From: Streptomyces halobius
GTDB lineage: Bacteria > Actinomycetota > Actinomycetes > Streptomycetales > Streptomycetaceae
Assembly: GCF_023277745.1 (NCBI RefSeq)
Contig: NZ_CP086322.1
Span: 1,364,001-1,428,000, forward strand
DNA: 64,000 nucleotides
Direction: 5' to 3'
Shown piece by piece: positions 1-9,000 of this stretch (the stretch's first letter is position 1; the number at the start of each line of letters is the position of its first letter). The notes beneath the pieces were generated by a model that worked only from the letters and a program-made list of their open reading frames with translations, searched no databases and was not told the DNA's origin. The position numbers were made by a program, and so were the translations under genes.

Positions 1-30
1 AGCATCCGGCTCTCCACGCGATCCGATGAA

Positions 31-1557
31 TCAGGCGAGGTATTCACTGACCTGGCCGACGAAGGCCACATCGTCGTGGTTGATCCGGCGGAAACGCGCC
101 CCGCCCGGATCGACCTCATCGATGTTGTATGGCGTGCTGATCTTCGCTCCGCGGAAGCGGTAACGCTCGACCTTCATCTTCGCCGGGTTGTAGAGGGTGA
201 CCCCACCCTCTGCGATGCTGTCCGCTGCAAAGTAACGGCGGCGCATCTGTTTCCAGGTCATACGAGGGTGCTTGCGACGAATCCAGAGATTCATCCTCCG
301 CCACGCGTACCAGCCGAGATACGAGAACGTTCTCTTCGAAACGCCGTAGCGGAAGTAAGCCGCCCAGCCCCGAAGGACCGGGTTGACCGTCCGCAGCACC
401 TCCTTCAACGAGAGCGAGGTTGTGCCTCGCCCTGTCAGTTTCTTGATCTTGTGCATCGCCGATGCCAAGGCTTGCTTGGCCGGAATGGTGAGCACAACAC
501 GACGGCCGCCGCCCCAGAACCTGCGCTGGATGTGGAAGCCCAAGAAGACGAACCCGTCGTCGATGTGGGTGATGCGGGTCTTCTCGTCCGAGAGGGTCAT
601 CTTCATTCTGCTGGCCAGCAGTTCACCGATCTCCGCCTTCAGCGCCTCAGCGTCATCCCTCGTGCCATGAACAAGCACCACGAAGTCGTCCGCATAACGC
701 ACCAGCCGGAAGTTCGGCAGACCCTTGCGACGTCGATGCTGCCGACGCCACGCCGGGGTCATCTCGGTCTCCCAGATCCGCGAGAAATGCCGGTCCAGGA
801 CAGTGAGATAGATGTTAGCCAGCAGCGGGGAAACAACTCCTCCTTGCGGAGTACCCGTAAGGGACTCCGCGAACCCGCCCTGCAATTCGACAACCCCAGC
901 CCGCAGAAACACGCTGACCAGCCGCAGAACCTTGCGGTCCTTGATGCGCTCGGCCACCAAGTTCATCAGAACATGGTGATCGACATTGTCGAAGCAAGCC
1001 TTGATGTCGCCCTCGATGACCCACTCGTAGTTTGACGGCTTGCTGGTGCAGTGGTGGATTTCGGCGATGGCATCCTGAGCCCGCCGGCCAGGCCGATACC
1101 CGTAACTGGACGGGTAGAAATCGACCTCGAAGATCGGCTCCAGAACCAGCTTGAGGGCCATCTGCGCCACCCGGTCACGCAGAGTCGGGATACCCAGGTA
1201 ACGGACCTTGCCGTTCTTCTTCGGGATCACCGCCTGCTTGACCGGAAGCGCCGTGAAGGACCCGTCTTTGAGGGAGGAGCGCAGCTCCTCCAGAAACGGA
1301 ATCACTCCGTGACGTTCCTCGACGTGATAACGGGTTAACCCGTCCACGCCTGCTGTCCTGGCACCCCGGTTGCCGGACACCCGTTCCCAGGCCACCAGCA
1401 ATGTGGCCCGGTCACAGACCAAGTTGAATACATCCTTGAACCGTCGATGCGGCTCATTCCTTGCCCATCGGTGCAGCTTGAGCTGATGATCGAGTACCCG
1501 CCGCTCGGCCGCCATACTGCCCGGCCAAGATATCGGCGGTGCGTCGTTGTTCAACAA
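31..1557 (-). CDS. ltrA: Group II intron reverse transcriptase/maturase of intron A
   Basis: A 508-residue intron-encoded protein that binds and splices its own intron RNA and copies it into DNA at the target. The RT domain carries the catalytic YADD box (VRYADDFVVLVHG), the segments GTPQGGVVSPLLANIYL and YRPGRRAQDAI, and a group II maturase X domain (RGWAAYFRYG). No C-terminal HNH endonuclease is present, so mobility would depend on replication forks or single-stranded targets (family knowledge). The start is TTG (1557 or 1554) just after GGGAGG; ATG at 1515 is a weaker alternative. The ribosome site lies immediately 3' of the nested intron. The frame is open throughout, so the protein could be functional. 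Confidence 0.9.
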   Translation of the reverse strand: MLNNDAPPISWPGSMAAERRVLDHQLKLHRWARNEPHRRFKDVFNLVCDRATLLVAWERVSGNRGARTAGVDGLTRYHVEERHGVIPFLEELRSSLKDGSFTALPVKQAVIPKKNGKVRYLGIPTLRDRVAQMALKLVLEPIFEVDFYPSSYGYRPGRRAQDAIAEIHHCTSKPSNYEWVIEGDIKACFDNVDHHVLMNLVAERIKDRKVLRLVSVFLRAGVVELQGGFAESLTGTPQGGVVSPLLANIYLTVLDRHFSRIWETEMTPAWRRQHRRRKGLPNFRLVRYADDFVVLVHGTRDDAEALKAEIGELLASRMKMTLSDEKTRITHIDDGFVFLGFHIQRRFWGGGRRVVLTIPAKQALASAMHKIKKLTGRGTTSLSLKEVLRTVNPVLRGWAAYFRYGVSKRTFSYLGWYAWRRMNLWIRRKHPRMTWKQMRRRYFAADSIAEGGVTLYNPAKMKVERYRFRGAKISTPYNIDEVDPGGARFRRINHDDVAFVGQVSEYLA

Positions 1558-1600
1558 CGTTCCTCCCCGACAGCAGCTCTGCTGCTATCACGCTGTCGCC

Positions 1601-1693
1601 GTGAAGTAGGCCGCCGGCGAGGTGCCCCAGCGGGGTCCTTTTCCGACGGCCCCTTCCCGAACCGGGCATGCGACTTATCACCGCACCCGGCTC
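1601..1693 (-). ncRNA. Domains V and VI of intron B
   Basis: Domain V (1693-1659) folds as a hairpin: lower stem GAGCCGGG with CCCGGTTC, a two-base bulge, then TGCG with CGCA, as in the catalytic core of group II introns. Domain VI follows, with stem GAAG...GGCCG pairing with CGGCC...CTTC and an unpaired A in CTAC as candidate branch point. The terminal AC at 1602-1601 is the inferred 3' splice site. The intron B ORF stop (1678-1680) lies inside the domain V strand, so ORF end and ribozyme core overlap. Confidence 0.75.
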
Positions 1694-3501
1694 TCCAGTG
1701 CCCAATTCCGCGAGCCCTGCCGGTCGGTGCGTCCATTGTGGATTTCACCGTGGCAGTCGCGGCAGACTACGAGGGTCTTGCGGCGACGTGATGCCATCCG
1801 CTGTGCCCACTCAGGCTGTTCAGCCTGATCCCGGGTAGGGAGATCTTCCAAACGTCGAATGTGATGCACTTCGACGTCTGTATGCGCTCGGCAGAGCTCG
1901 CAGCGACTGGACATGAGCCGGTCGATGAGCTCCGCTGGTCGCTGTCTCCATACAGCCGGGAGTTCGTCTCTGAGGATTACCCTCGTGGTCCTGCGCGCCA
2001 GAGGTACCCCGCCCCAACGGGCGACCAGCGGTCTCTTTCCGGCACGTTCGACTGTGACCTGTAGCCCTCTGCGAGGACCTCCAGGAGTTTGCCAAGTCGC
2101 CCGGAAACGGTTCCAGATCTTATTGACGCTGAGCTTGTTCTTGTGCCCCAGCGTCTTGCCCAGAGACCGTTCCATGACGTACCTCAGCGAGCCGAGGCGG
2201 TGCCGGTTGTAGGCCAGCTGGTAATACTCTGCGATTCCCCGGAACTCCGCCTGGTACCGCGCCACGATCTGAAAGTTCGAGTCGTGGACACGTTCCAGTT
2301 TGGCGGCCGGTTTGCCGCGTCGCATGTAGGGCTTGCGCTTGGCGCGCACGACATCCATTGGCACCTTCAAGCCGATCTGTCCGTTGATGGACCTATGGCC
2401 GTGTCGGTTGCGTTTGGCGTCGTTGTGGTGGACCACGATCTCGTAGCCGAGGAAACGAGCGGCTCGTGTCCGCCCATGGGTGATCAAGGTCTTCCGATCA
2501 GAGAGTTCCAGCTTCAAATGATTCCGCAGGAATCTCCCGATCAGTCCCTTGATGTTCTCGGCTTCCTGCCTCGTCCCGGAGAATCCGAGCAGCCAATCGT
2601 CCGCATAGCGGACGTAGTGCAGCCGCCGGAAACCTGAATCGTTTGGGTCACGCGAGGGAAGTCGTTGCAGCTGATGGCGCAACTGCCGTGCTTCCTCCCG
2701 CCGTCCGCGCTTCTCCAGTTTCCAAGCTGCCTTGTGTATCCGCATGTACGGCAGATACGGCTTGCGTCGGGCGCCCCGGTTGAAGACAGGCAAGAGCGTT
2801 GTCTCGACGTACTTGTCCAAGCGGTCCAGGTAGATGTTGGAGAGCAGTGGGCTCAGAACACCCCCTTGTGGCGCACCACTCAGTGTTTCGTGATAGCGCC
2901 ATTCCTCCAAGTATCCAGCCTGGAATAGCCCGTCGATCAACCGTAGAAAACGGTTGTCGTGAATGTCTTCGGCTAAGATGGAGCGCAGTACCCCATGATC
3001 CAGCCGGTCGAAACACTGGGAGATGTCTCCCTCGACGAACCACGTTACCCCGCCCCACGACTCGGAAACTTCCGCGAGTGCTGTGTGACAGCCCTTCCCT
3101 GGCCTGAAACCATGGGACCGATCGGAGAACTGCGGCTCGTAATACGCCTCCAGCAGAGAGCGGATCACTTCTTGCAGCAGCTTGTCCGACCACGAAGGCA
3201 GACCCAGAGGCCGGCGCTTCCCTGGTGTTCCTTTCTTCTCGATGTATACGCGCCGAACCGGGGTCCACCGATACCGCTCATGTCGCAAAGCATCGATGAT
3301 CGTCTGAATTTTCTTCAGACTCATACCATCCACGGTCTCTTGGTTAGAACCGGGTGTCATAGAGCCATCGTTGCGGTAGATCTTGCCGTAGGCCCGCAAA
3401 TACAACTCCGGGTTGAACAGGTGCCGGTACAGTCTCTCCAGTGGAAATCCTCTCTTGCCGCGTTCGTGGATGATCTCCATCAGGGCTTCGGCTCTCTGCA
3501 T
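1678..3501 (-). CDS. ltrA: Group II intron reverse transcriptase/maturase/HNH endonuclease of intron B
   Basis: A 607-residue protein. The RT domain has HGFRPGKGCHTAL, SGAPQGGVLSPLLSNIYLD and catalytic VRYADDWLLGFSG. The maturase X domain follows (RGIAEYYQLAYNR). The last ~90 residues form an HNH nuclease: CELC, then HHIRRLEDL, then CRDCHGEIHNG. It therefore has all activities for target-primed mobility: RNA binding and splicing, cDNA synthesis and second-strand cleavage. It starts at ATG 3501 after GGAGAGG. It is not a close copy of the intron A protein, so the nesting joined two different lineages rather than duplicating one. Confidence 0.92.
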   Translation of the reverse strand: MQRAEALMEIIHERGKRGFPLERLYRHLFNPELYLRAYGKIYRNDGSMTPGSNQETVDGMSLKKIQTIIDALRHERYRWTPVRRVYIEKKGTPGKRRPLGLPSWSDKLLQEVIRSLLEAYYEPQFSDRSHGFRPGKGCHTALAEVSESWGGVTWFVEGDISQCFDRLDHGVLRSILAEDIHDNRFLRLIDGLFQAGYLEEWRYHETLSGAPQGGVLSPLLSNIYLDRLDKYVETTLLPVFNRGARRKPYLPYMRIHKAAWKLEKRGRREEARQLRHQLQRLPSRDPNDSGFRRLHYVRYADDWLLGFSGTRQEAENIKGLIGRFLRNHLKLELSDRKTLITHGRTRAARFLGYEIVVHHNDAKRNRHGHRSINGQIGLKVPMDVVRAKRKPYMRRGKPAAKLERVHDSNFQIVARYQAEFRGIAEYYQLAYNRHRLGSLRYVMERSLGKTLGHKNKLSVNKIWNRFRATWQTPGGPRRGLQVTVERAGKRPLVARWGGVPLARRTTRVILRDELPAVWRQRPAELIDRLMSSRCELCRAHTDVEVHHIRRLEDLPTRDQAEQPEWAQRMASRRRKTLVVCRDCHGEIHNGRTDRQGSRNWALESRVR

Positions 3502-4039
3502 TACGCGTACCTTGCCTCTCCGGATATCGTGGACACCTGTGCCACTTGGCCCTGTAAGCGGCTCTCCCGCTCTCCTCGGTGGGGCGTTACTCCCACGACT
3601 ACTATTGACACCCCGTCACCATAGGGCTCGCGCCCCTTAGGTGATCCCGAATTCCTCTTGCATTGGACGTATCGAGCGTGACGTAGGCGGCCTGTCCGTT
3701 CCCTTGAGTGAGCTCGTTGCTCACCGTCCACCAGCCGGAAGGGTTGGGGCGAAGCAAAGGGGATTCGCCTGATGCTGATGACTCCGCTCCGGGCGTTGTA
3801 TGTCGGAGGATGCACATTTCCATCCCTGGGAACTTGGCTTCAAACAGTTTGGTCTTCGCCATATCACACGGACTTTGCGCGGCAGCGCCATAAACGCCTT
3901 CACAACGCTCCACGCTTTCCCGCCATGCTGTTGTCCCCTCGCGCTTTCGCGTCCAGGTAAGGCGGGTAGTCCAGAGGCTTCTCCTTCCGAACCTCTACTC
4001 TCTGCGAGAGTGATCCAACGCCGAGTTAGACGGCGCAAC
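3502..4039 (-). ncRNA. 5' ribozyme half (domains I-III) of intron B
   Basis: A 538-base leader between the inferred intron start and the ATG of the intron B protein. Near its end is a domain III-like element (TGTCAATAGTAGTCGTGGG, then AGTAACGCCCCACCGAGG). No folding program was run. The assignment rests on motif resemblance, the length expected for domains I-III, and its place between intron start and ORF. Confidence 0.65.
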
Positions 4040-4605
4040 TTCGCCATGTGCGGACCTCTCGTCCGCTCCGACTACTACGGGGCCTCCGCCCCATCCCGCA
4101 CCTTCGACGGACGACGCATCTATCCCACAGCTCCGAATGGCTTTCGGATCGCGGGAGCGATGCGGGATGGTTCCCGTGTTCACGGTGAATCGATCGATCA
4201 GTCCGGCATCCAGCTTTGCCCCGGCAGCATCGCCACGGTTACGCCGCAGGCTTTCGCCGTGGCCTCCCCACCGACACGCCAAGTCAGCTACGGAGTCATC
4301 CTGCCAAATCGGCAGACTGTGCACTGCAACCCGGCCCATATCCACCAGATTTGAGCCGGTGCCACGCTTACGGAGCTTTACCACTGATTCCTCTCGTATG
4401 CCCTCTGATCTCGCTCGCCGGACCCGGCCCGTCTGGCAGTTCCGAGCCGTCCCGGCTTTGTCAGCGCTGCTTCCCGCCCTTCCCGGCGTCTCCCGGGTCG
4501 GACTGCGCTCAGCTCCCACCAGGCTGCTGCGACAGCCTGGCGAGGAGGTCTTGCACCTCCTTCGATTCACCGCGCCTCACGGCGCACCAGCGCCTCGTGG
4601 CGCAC
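4040..4605 (-). ncRNA. 5' ribozyme half (domains I-III) of intron A
   Basis: About 566 bases. It begins with two tandem short hairpins (GTGCGCC-ACGA-GGCGC and GTGCGCC-GTGA-GGCGC) and the paired segment AGGAGGTGCAAGACCTCCT. It ends with the domain III signature GGCGGAGGCCCCGTAGTAGT ... ACATGGCGAAG. It is cut from its own ORF by intron B. Confidence 0.65.
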
Positions 4606-5119
4606 AGCCCGTCTCATCGATGATCAGAACACCGCCAGGCTCGCCGAGGCGTTCGGCGGTGTATGCCTGCACATCGTCGCGGATCTCGTCCGCGTTCCAG
4701 CGGGCCCGGTTGAGGAGGTTCTGGAGCCCATGAGGTGTGCCGTGACCTGCATGTTCAGCCAGCTGCCAGCTGTTCTTCCGCCCCACCGGACCGAGCAGGG
4801 CCCGCACGTAGTCCCGCATCCGCCGCCGCAGATCAGCCCGGCCGAACCGGTGACCAACCCGCAGCAGCACCTCCTCAAGCTCCCCGGCCCACACCTCGGG
4901 CTGCACATCATCTTGCACGATCAGCACAACAGCGATCACACTCAGCCGGTCACGAACCCCCGCCACCTGACTACCCGTCAGCTCGCTACACTCAGAAGCA
5001 GATCCCTGACCAGCAGGAATAGCAAACTGCAACTGGAGTACTAGCTGCCACTCACGCAGCCGCAGGGCCTCGACGGCAGTGGAGAATCCGGGGCTCACGG
5101 GAGCCACGGTCACGGGCAA
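4606..5119 (-). pseudogene. IS701-type transposase, N-terminal exon interrupted by the twintron
   Basis: The frame encodes the N-terminal part of a DDE transposase resembling the IS701 family: VGHRFGRADLRRRMRDYV, then RKNSWQLAEHAGHGTPHGLQ, RARWNADEIRDDV and the first catalytic Asp in VLIIDETG. It stops at the conserved DETG, where intron A begins. The rest of the transposase would lie beyond the left edge. If the nested introns splice, the mRNA could be restored; otherwise the gene is dead. The start is TTG 5119 or GTG 5113, after AGAGAGGTG. Family assignment is from motifs only. Confidence 0.75.
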
Positions 5120-5462
5120 TCACCTCTCTGACCTGGGATTTCCGGGAAGGTCGTCTACGTTGACATGCCCCTGCACACGTTGACCAGTCATTCGTGGATC
5201 TTTCCCGTCTGCCCCCAGCGAACTGCTGTCAGTTGCCGATGTACAGCACATGCTCGGCCTCCACTGGGAAAGATCTCGACCTCGACGGAGCGTCCGCTGA
5301 CGTTGTCGTCACTGTTGCGGTCAAACGGCCGTAGGGCCCCGCAGGAGATCACTCCGGCGGGGCCCATTTCTCAACCTTTCTCTAGGAATTACATTACCAA
5401 GGAATTGGAAGAGCCAAACTCTGCGATTCCTGGATGCACCGAACTGCGCGCCCCGACACAAT
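5120..5462. other. Intergenic stretch with one strong hairpin
   Basis: No credible gene. It holds the terminator at 5334-5365 and should contain the terminal inverted repeat of the IS701-type element, which I could not define without its partner. The part between the terminator and 5462 is comparatively AT-rich. Confidence 0.5.
5334..5365 (-). terminator. Terminator-like hairpin downstream of the toxin-immunity genes
   Basis: The arms GGGCCCCGC (5334-5342) and GCGGGGCCC (5357-5365) are perfect complements, and the loop can pair further (GGAG/CTCC). It lies about 100 bases past the immunity gene stop and could end that transcript. A T-rich tract on the + strand means it may work in both directions. 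Confidence 0.6.
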
Positions 5463-6032
5463 CTATCCGCACGAAGGAGTGGCGCTCGCCGGGATCTTAT
5501 ATGCGGCCGCAAGGCTCTTATCGAAGATCACGAGTAGAGCGTCGGGCATATACGTGAATCCCTCACCATCAGCCTCGCCCAGTGCAATTACTAGATTCGA
5601 CTCGTTAGAGAACCTGAAGCTGTAGGCCCAAGGCATCTCTGGGCATCCCTCGTTAGGGATGTGCCAAGCGATATCGATGCTCACAATCGACACACCCAGG
5701 AGCCCCTCCCAATCGACGTGGTCAGTCACATCGATGGGATCCCCGGGAAGGCTTTCGCTCCCCTCTCCGGAACTCCTGAATTCAATCGCCATGCCTTCGT
5801 TGACGCCATCCATCGCCCAGGACAGAACCAGCGTGGCCCCGCTCTCCATGCCTAGCTCAACGGCCATGTCGACTTCGTGAGCACGATCTTCCCTATGCCC
5901 TTCGGGCCAGCCCTCCCCCCGCAGCGCCACGTAGCGAACCGTTCTCACGGCCTCACCCACGACAGCCTTCCGGAGTTCAGCGAGCTCAGCACCGCCATGA
6001 GCCAGAGCGGCCCACGGGTTGATCACCAACAT
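5463..6032 (-). CDS. Probable immunity protein for the adjacent polymorphic toxin
   Basis: A 189-residue acidic, probably cytosolic protein without signal peptide or membrane segment. I recognise no named domain. The function is inferred from context: it starts two bases after the toxin stop on the same strand, the standard place for the cognate immunity gene, and is followed by a terminator. Such proteins usually bind the C-terminal toxin domain and block it in the producer. The acidic composition would suit binding of a basic nuclease domain. Confidence 0.6.
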   Translation of the reverse strand: MLVINPWAALAHGGAELAELRKAVVGEAVRTVRYVALRGEGWPEGHREDRAHEVDMAVELGMESGATLVLSWAMDGVNEGMAIEFRSSGEGSESLPGDPIDVTDHVDWEGLLGVSIVSIDIAWHIPNEGCPEMPWAYSFRFSNESNLVIALGEADGEGFTYMPDALLVIFDKSLAAAYKIPASATPSCG

Positions 6033-6034
6033 TT

Positions 6035-9000
6035 CTAATACCGCCCAAAGTACTGGAACTGGCCATTGGCATCGAAGGTCGCCCCGATCCCGCGTCCCCC
6101 AGCCGGGTCCGGCATGATGTACCGCGTCCCGCCAGGGAAGTTGCCAGAGGTCACAGGCGACGTAGTCGTCTTCGGGTTGGTCAGAATTTCGTCCAACAGT
6201 TTCTGGCCAGCAGATTTCAGCTGCTTCCCTGGAACCACGGGAAGATCCCCTCGGTTCATATGCTTCTGGTATTCACGTGCCGCATGAGTCGTCTTCCCCT
6301 TGGCCGGACGCATCCCGCTCTTCGAAAGAGCATCCAAATCGGGGCATCCACCGGAATTGTGAACCAGGACCGGAGTGGACCCGGCCAGCACATAGTACGT
6401 GTGCAGATCGGCGACCGTCAGGTTATAGACGCGCTGGTTGGGGGCGGTCCATGTCTTGGTGGCAGTGATCTGCGGTGTGGTCCCGTCGCTGCTCCGCAGA
6501 TGCATGCCATGCCTGAGCTGCGCGGCTCCGGTCCAAGCACCGTTGCCGTCCGTGGTCCAGAAGGGATGTTTATCGGTAGCGACCACCCTGCCGCCCGAGC
6601 TGCCAACCGTGATGTCTACGAGATCCTTCTTGCCGTCGCCGACGATGGCCGCTTGGACAGGCTTGGCCTCGGTCTGGCCGGACAACGGGTCGGTGGCGAT
6701 TACCTGGTCACCGGCTCGAATTTTCTCGATAGGTTTGGTCCGGTGGTCTGCGGTCAGCACCCGGGTGCCCGGTGCAAAGCTGTTCTTCTTGCACGGCTTG
6801 GCCTTCTTCAGCCACTTCACCTTGAGGGCGTTGAGCGCGAGGTCCTTGAGGCATTTCGGGGACTTCGTGCGGGCGCATGCCTCGATCTCGTCCAAGCCGA
6901 TGTACCAGGCGATCATCCGGTCGAGGGTGGTGCTTGTGGTGCAGCCCATTCCGCCGGCGCCGTCGCCACCGCACACGAGGATCATTTCGCCGGGCTTGAG
7001 GTCCTTGATGTCTCCGCTTTTGAATAGCCCGCGCCGGTACTCGGTGAACCGCTTCTCCACGGCTGCACGAAGTTCGTCGTCCGAGATCGGCTTGCTGGCT
7101 TCGCGGATTTCCTTCTTCATCTGGTCCTGCAGTTCGGCGACCAGCTTGTCCGCCGCGGTGACCAGCGCCTCAGTCTCTGCCTTGGCCGCCGCGACAGCGT
7201 CCTTGTCGGCGGCTTCGGCGGAGAGACCCGCCTGGTACGCGGACATATTGGCTTGAGCGGAGTAGCCGTAGGCGCGCGCTGCGGAGCGTTCGGCCTGCTG
7301 TGCGGAGACGTCCGCCGCCCGAGCGTCCTTCTGGGCAGATGCGGCGGCGGCACGAGCCGTCTTGGCGGACTTGGCGGCCTGATCGGCGGACTTTGCCGCC
7401 CGGTCGGCGGCCTTGTCGGCGCGCTGGGCGTCCTTGGCGGCCTGCTCTGCGGATGCCTTTGCCGCGTTGGCCCACTTGATGGCTTCCTTCGCCTTGTCGC
7501 GGGCGTGCGCGGCGGCCTTCTGGGCCTCGGCGGCGTCCTTGTGCGCGAGGGCCGCCGACTTGTCCGCTCCTGCCAGGAGTGCGTCGATCTCGGCGATGTG
7601 GGCGGCGGCGTTGGCATCGCGCTGCTGTGCCTTGTACTGCCCGTATGCGAGGAAGGACCGCAGCCCGGACGCCGGGCCGGACAGAGCCGCCTGCGCTGCC
7701 GCCTTGACCTCGGGACCGCCCTTGGCCATGACCTGGGCGGCCGTGACCCGGTCGTCGGCTTCCTGGGCCTTGTGCTGTCCCGTCTCCAGAAACTCCTGGA
7801 GGTCGGCCGAGTTCCCGTCAAGCGCCTTGTTGGCCGCCGCCTTTACACCCGGTCCGCCCTTGGCCATGATCTGCGCGACCGCGACACGGTCGTCGGATTC
7901 CTTGCCCGGGTAGGCACGGGTCCGCAGGAACTCCCGGACCTTGTCGATCGGCTGGCCGAGCGCGTCCACGGCAGCCTGCTGCTGGGCCGGCTTGTCGGCG
8001 GTGGCGGCGATGTGGGCCACGCTGGCGCGGTCGTCCTGCTCCAGGGCGAGACCCAGCCGGGTGTCTACGAACTCGGACACACCTTCGTCGGTTCCCGCCA
8101 GCGTGGCCTCGGCCGCAGTGCGAACCCAGGTCCCACCGGTGGCGAGGAGGCTGACCGCAAGCTGCTTGCCCTTGGCCACCTTCACCTTGGGGTCCGTCGC
8201 CGCGGTGGCGTCCTTCCAGAGCGTCCGTGCCTCAGTATTGAGCTGCTGAATCCGGCCCGCTTCCCATTCGGCGACGGCGACCCGGGAATCCTCAGCCTTC
8301 TTGGCCTCCTCGGCCGCGAGGATGTTCTCCTCTTCCTGCTCGGCCAGACGCTCGGCGTCGACCTTGCGGGCCAGCGTCACGACGGACTTGGCGCTGTTGA
8401 CGGCCTTCTGTGTGTCGTCGGCGGCCTTGGTGGCGGCGTTGGCCGCATCGCTGGATGCCTTGGCGGCATCCACGGCCTTGCCTGCTTCGGCGGCGGCCTT
8501 GTCCGCCGCCTTGGCCGCTGCCCTGGCGTGCTTCGCGGCGTCCCTGGCGGCGTCCCGCGAGCGGCGTGCGGCCGCCGCGGCCTGGTTGGCATTGGCCTGG
8601 GCGGCGTTGGCCGCCCGCGTGGCCTGGCCGGCGAGCCTCTTCGCCTGGGCCGCCGCCGCCTTCGCCTCGTTGGCCTTGCCGCCTGCCTGGCCCGCCCATT
8701 GGCTGGCCTCGGCGGCCGAAGCCGCTGCGGCGGCCGCGTTGGCACCGGAGCGGGCCGCCGCACCGGCCGCCGCGGCGGCCTGGTCGGAGGCGATGCTGGC
8801 CTGATCGGCCGCGTCCGCCGCCTTCTCAGCGCCCTTCGCGACGTCCCGTGCCTTCTCCGCGGCCGCGCGTGCCGCCTTGGCCCGGGAAGCGTCGGTCGCC
8901 GCGGCCGCGGCAGCGGAGTGGGCCGATGACGCCGCGCCTCCGGCCCGGCTGGCCGCGTAGGCCGCCTGTGCCGCGGCACCGGCCGCCATCCGGGCCGCCT

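Larger units (their letters stand above)
1601..4039 (-). mobile_element. Inner group II intron (intron B), complete, nested in intron A
   Basis: About 2.44 kb. The 5' ribozyme half is 4039-3502, the ORF is 3501-1678, domain V is 1693-1659, and domain VI ends in CTACTTCAC at 1601. The 5' boundary (GTTGCGCC at 4039) directly follows CACATGGCGAAG, which is a typical domain III end of intron A. Removing 4039-1601 joins that motif to the short leader and ribosome site of the intron A ORF. Boundaries are estimates, good to a few bases. The start GTTGCG departs from the usual GUGYG. Confidence 0.78.
1..4605 (-). mobile_element. Outer group II intron (intron A), 3' end off the window
   Basis: Read leftwards, the ribozyme 5' half lies at 4605-4040, its reverse-transcriptase ORF at 1557-31, and the first strand of domain V (GAGCCGGATGCT) at 12-1, where the window cuts it. 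The 5' end is placed at 4605 because the transposase frame reads up to the conserved DETG codons (GATGAGACGGGC) followed by T, and then GTGCGCC, the usual GUGYG intron start. A second GTGCGCC at 4587 is the alternative. Only 44 bases separate the nested intron end (1601) from this ORF, so the ribozyme half of intron A must be the part upstream of intron B. Intron B therefore sits in domain IV of intron A. Confidence 0.8.

Noticed and set aside
1..4605. Two group II introns in simple tandem
   Set aside because: Only 44 bases lie between the end of intron B and the intron A ORF, too little for domains I-III, while two ribozyme halves lie upstream of the intron B ORF.
7253..8929. A 558-codon open frame on the + strand
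   Set aside because: Antisense of the Ala-rich coiled coil of the toxin; low-complexity Gly/Arg/Leu shadow.
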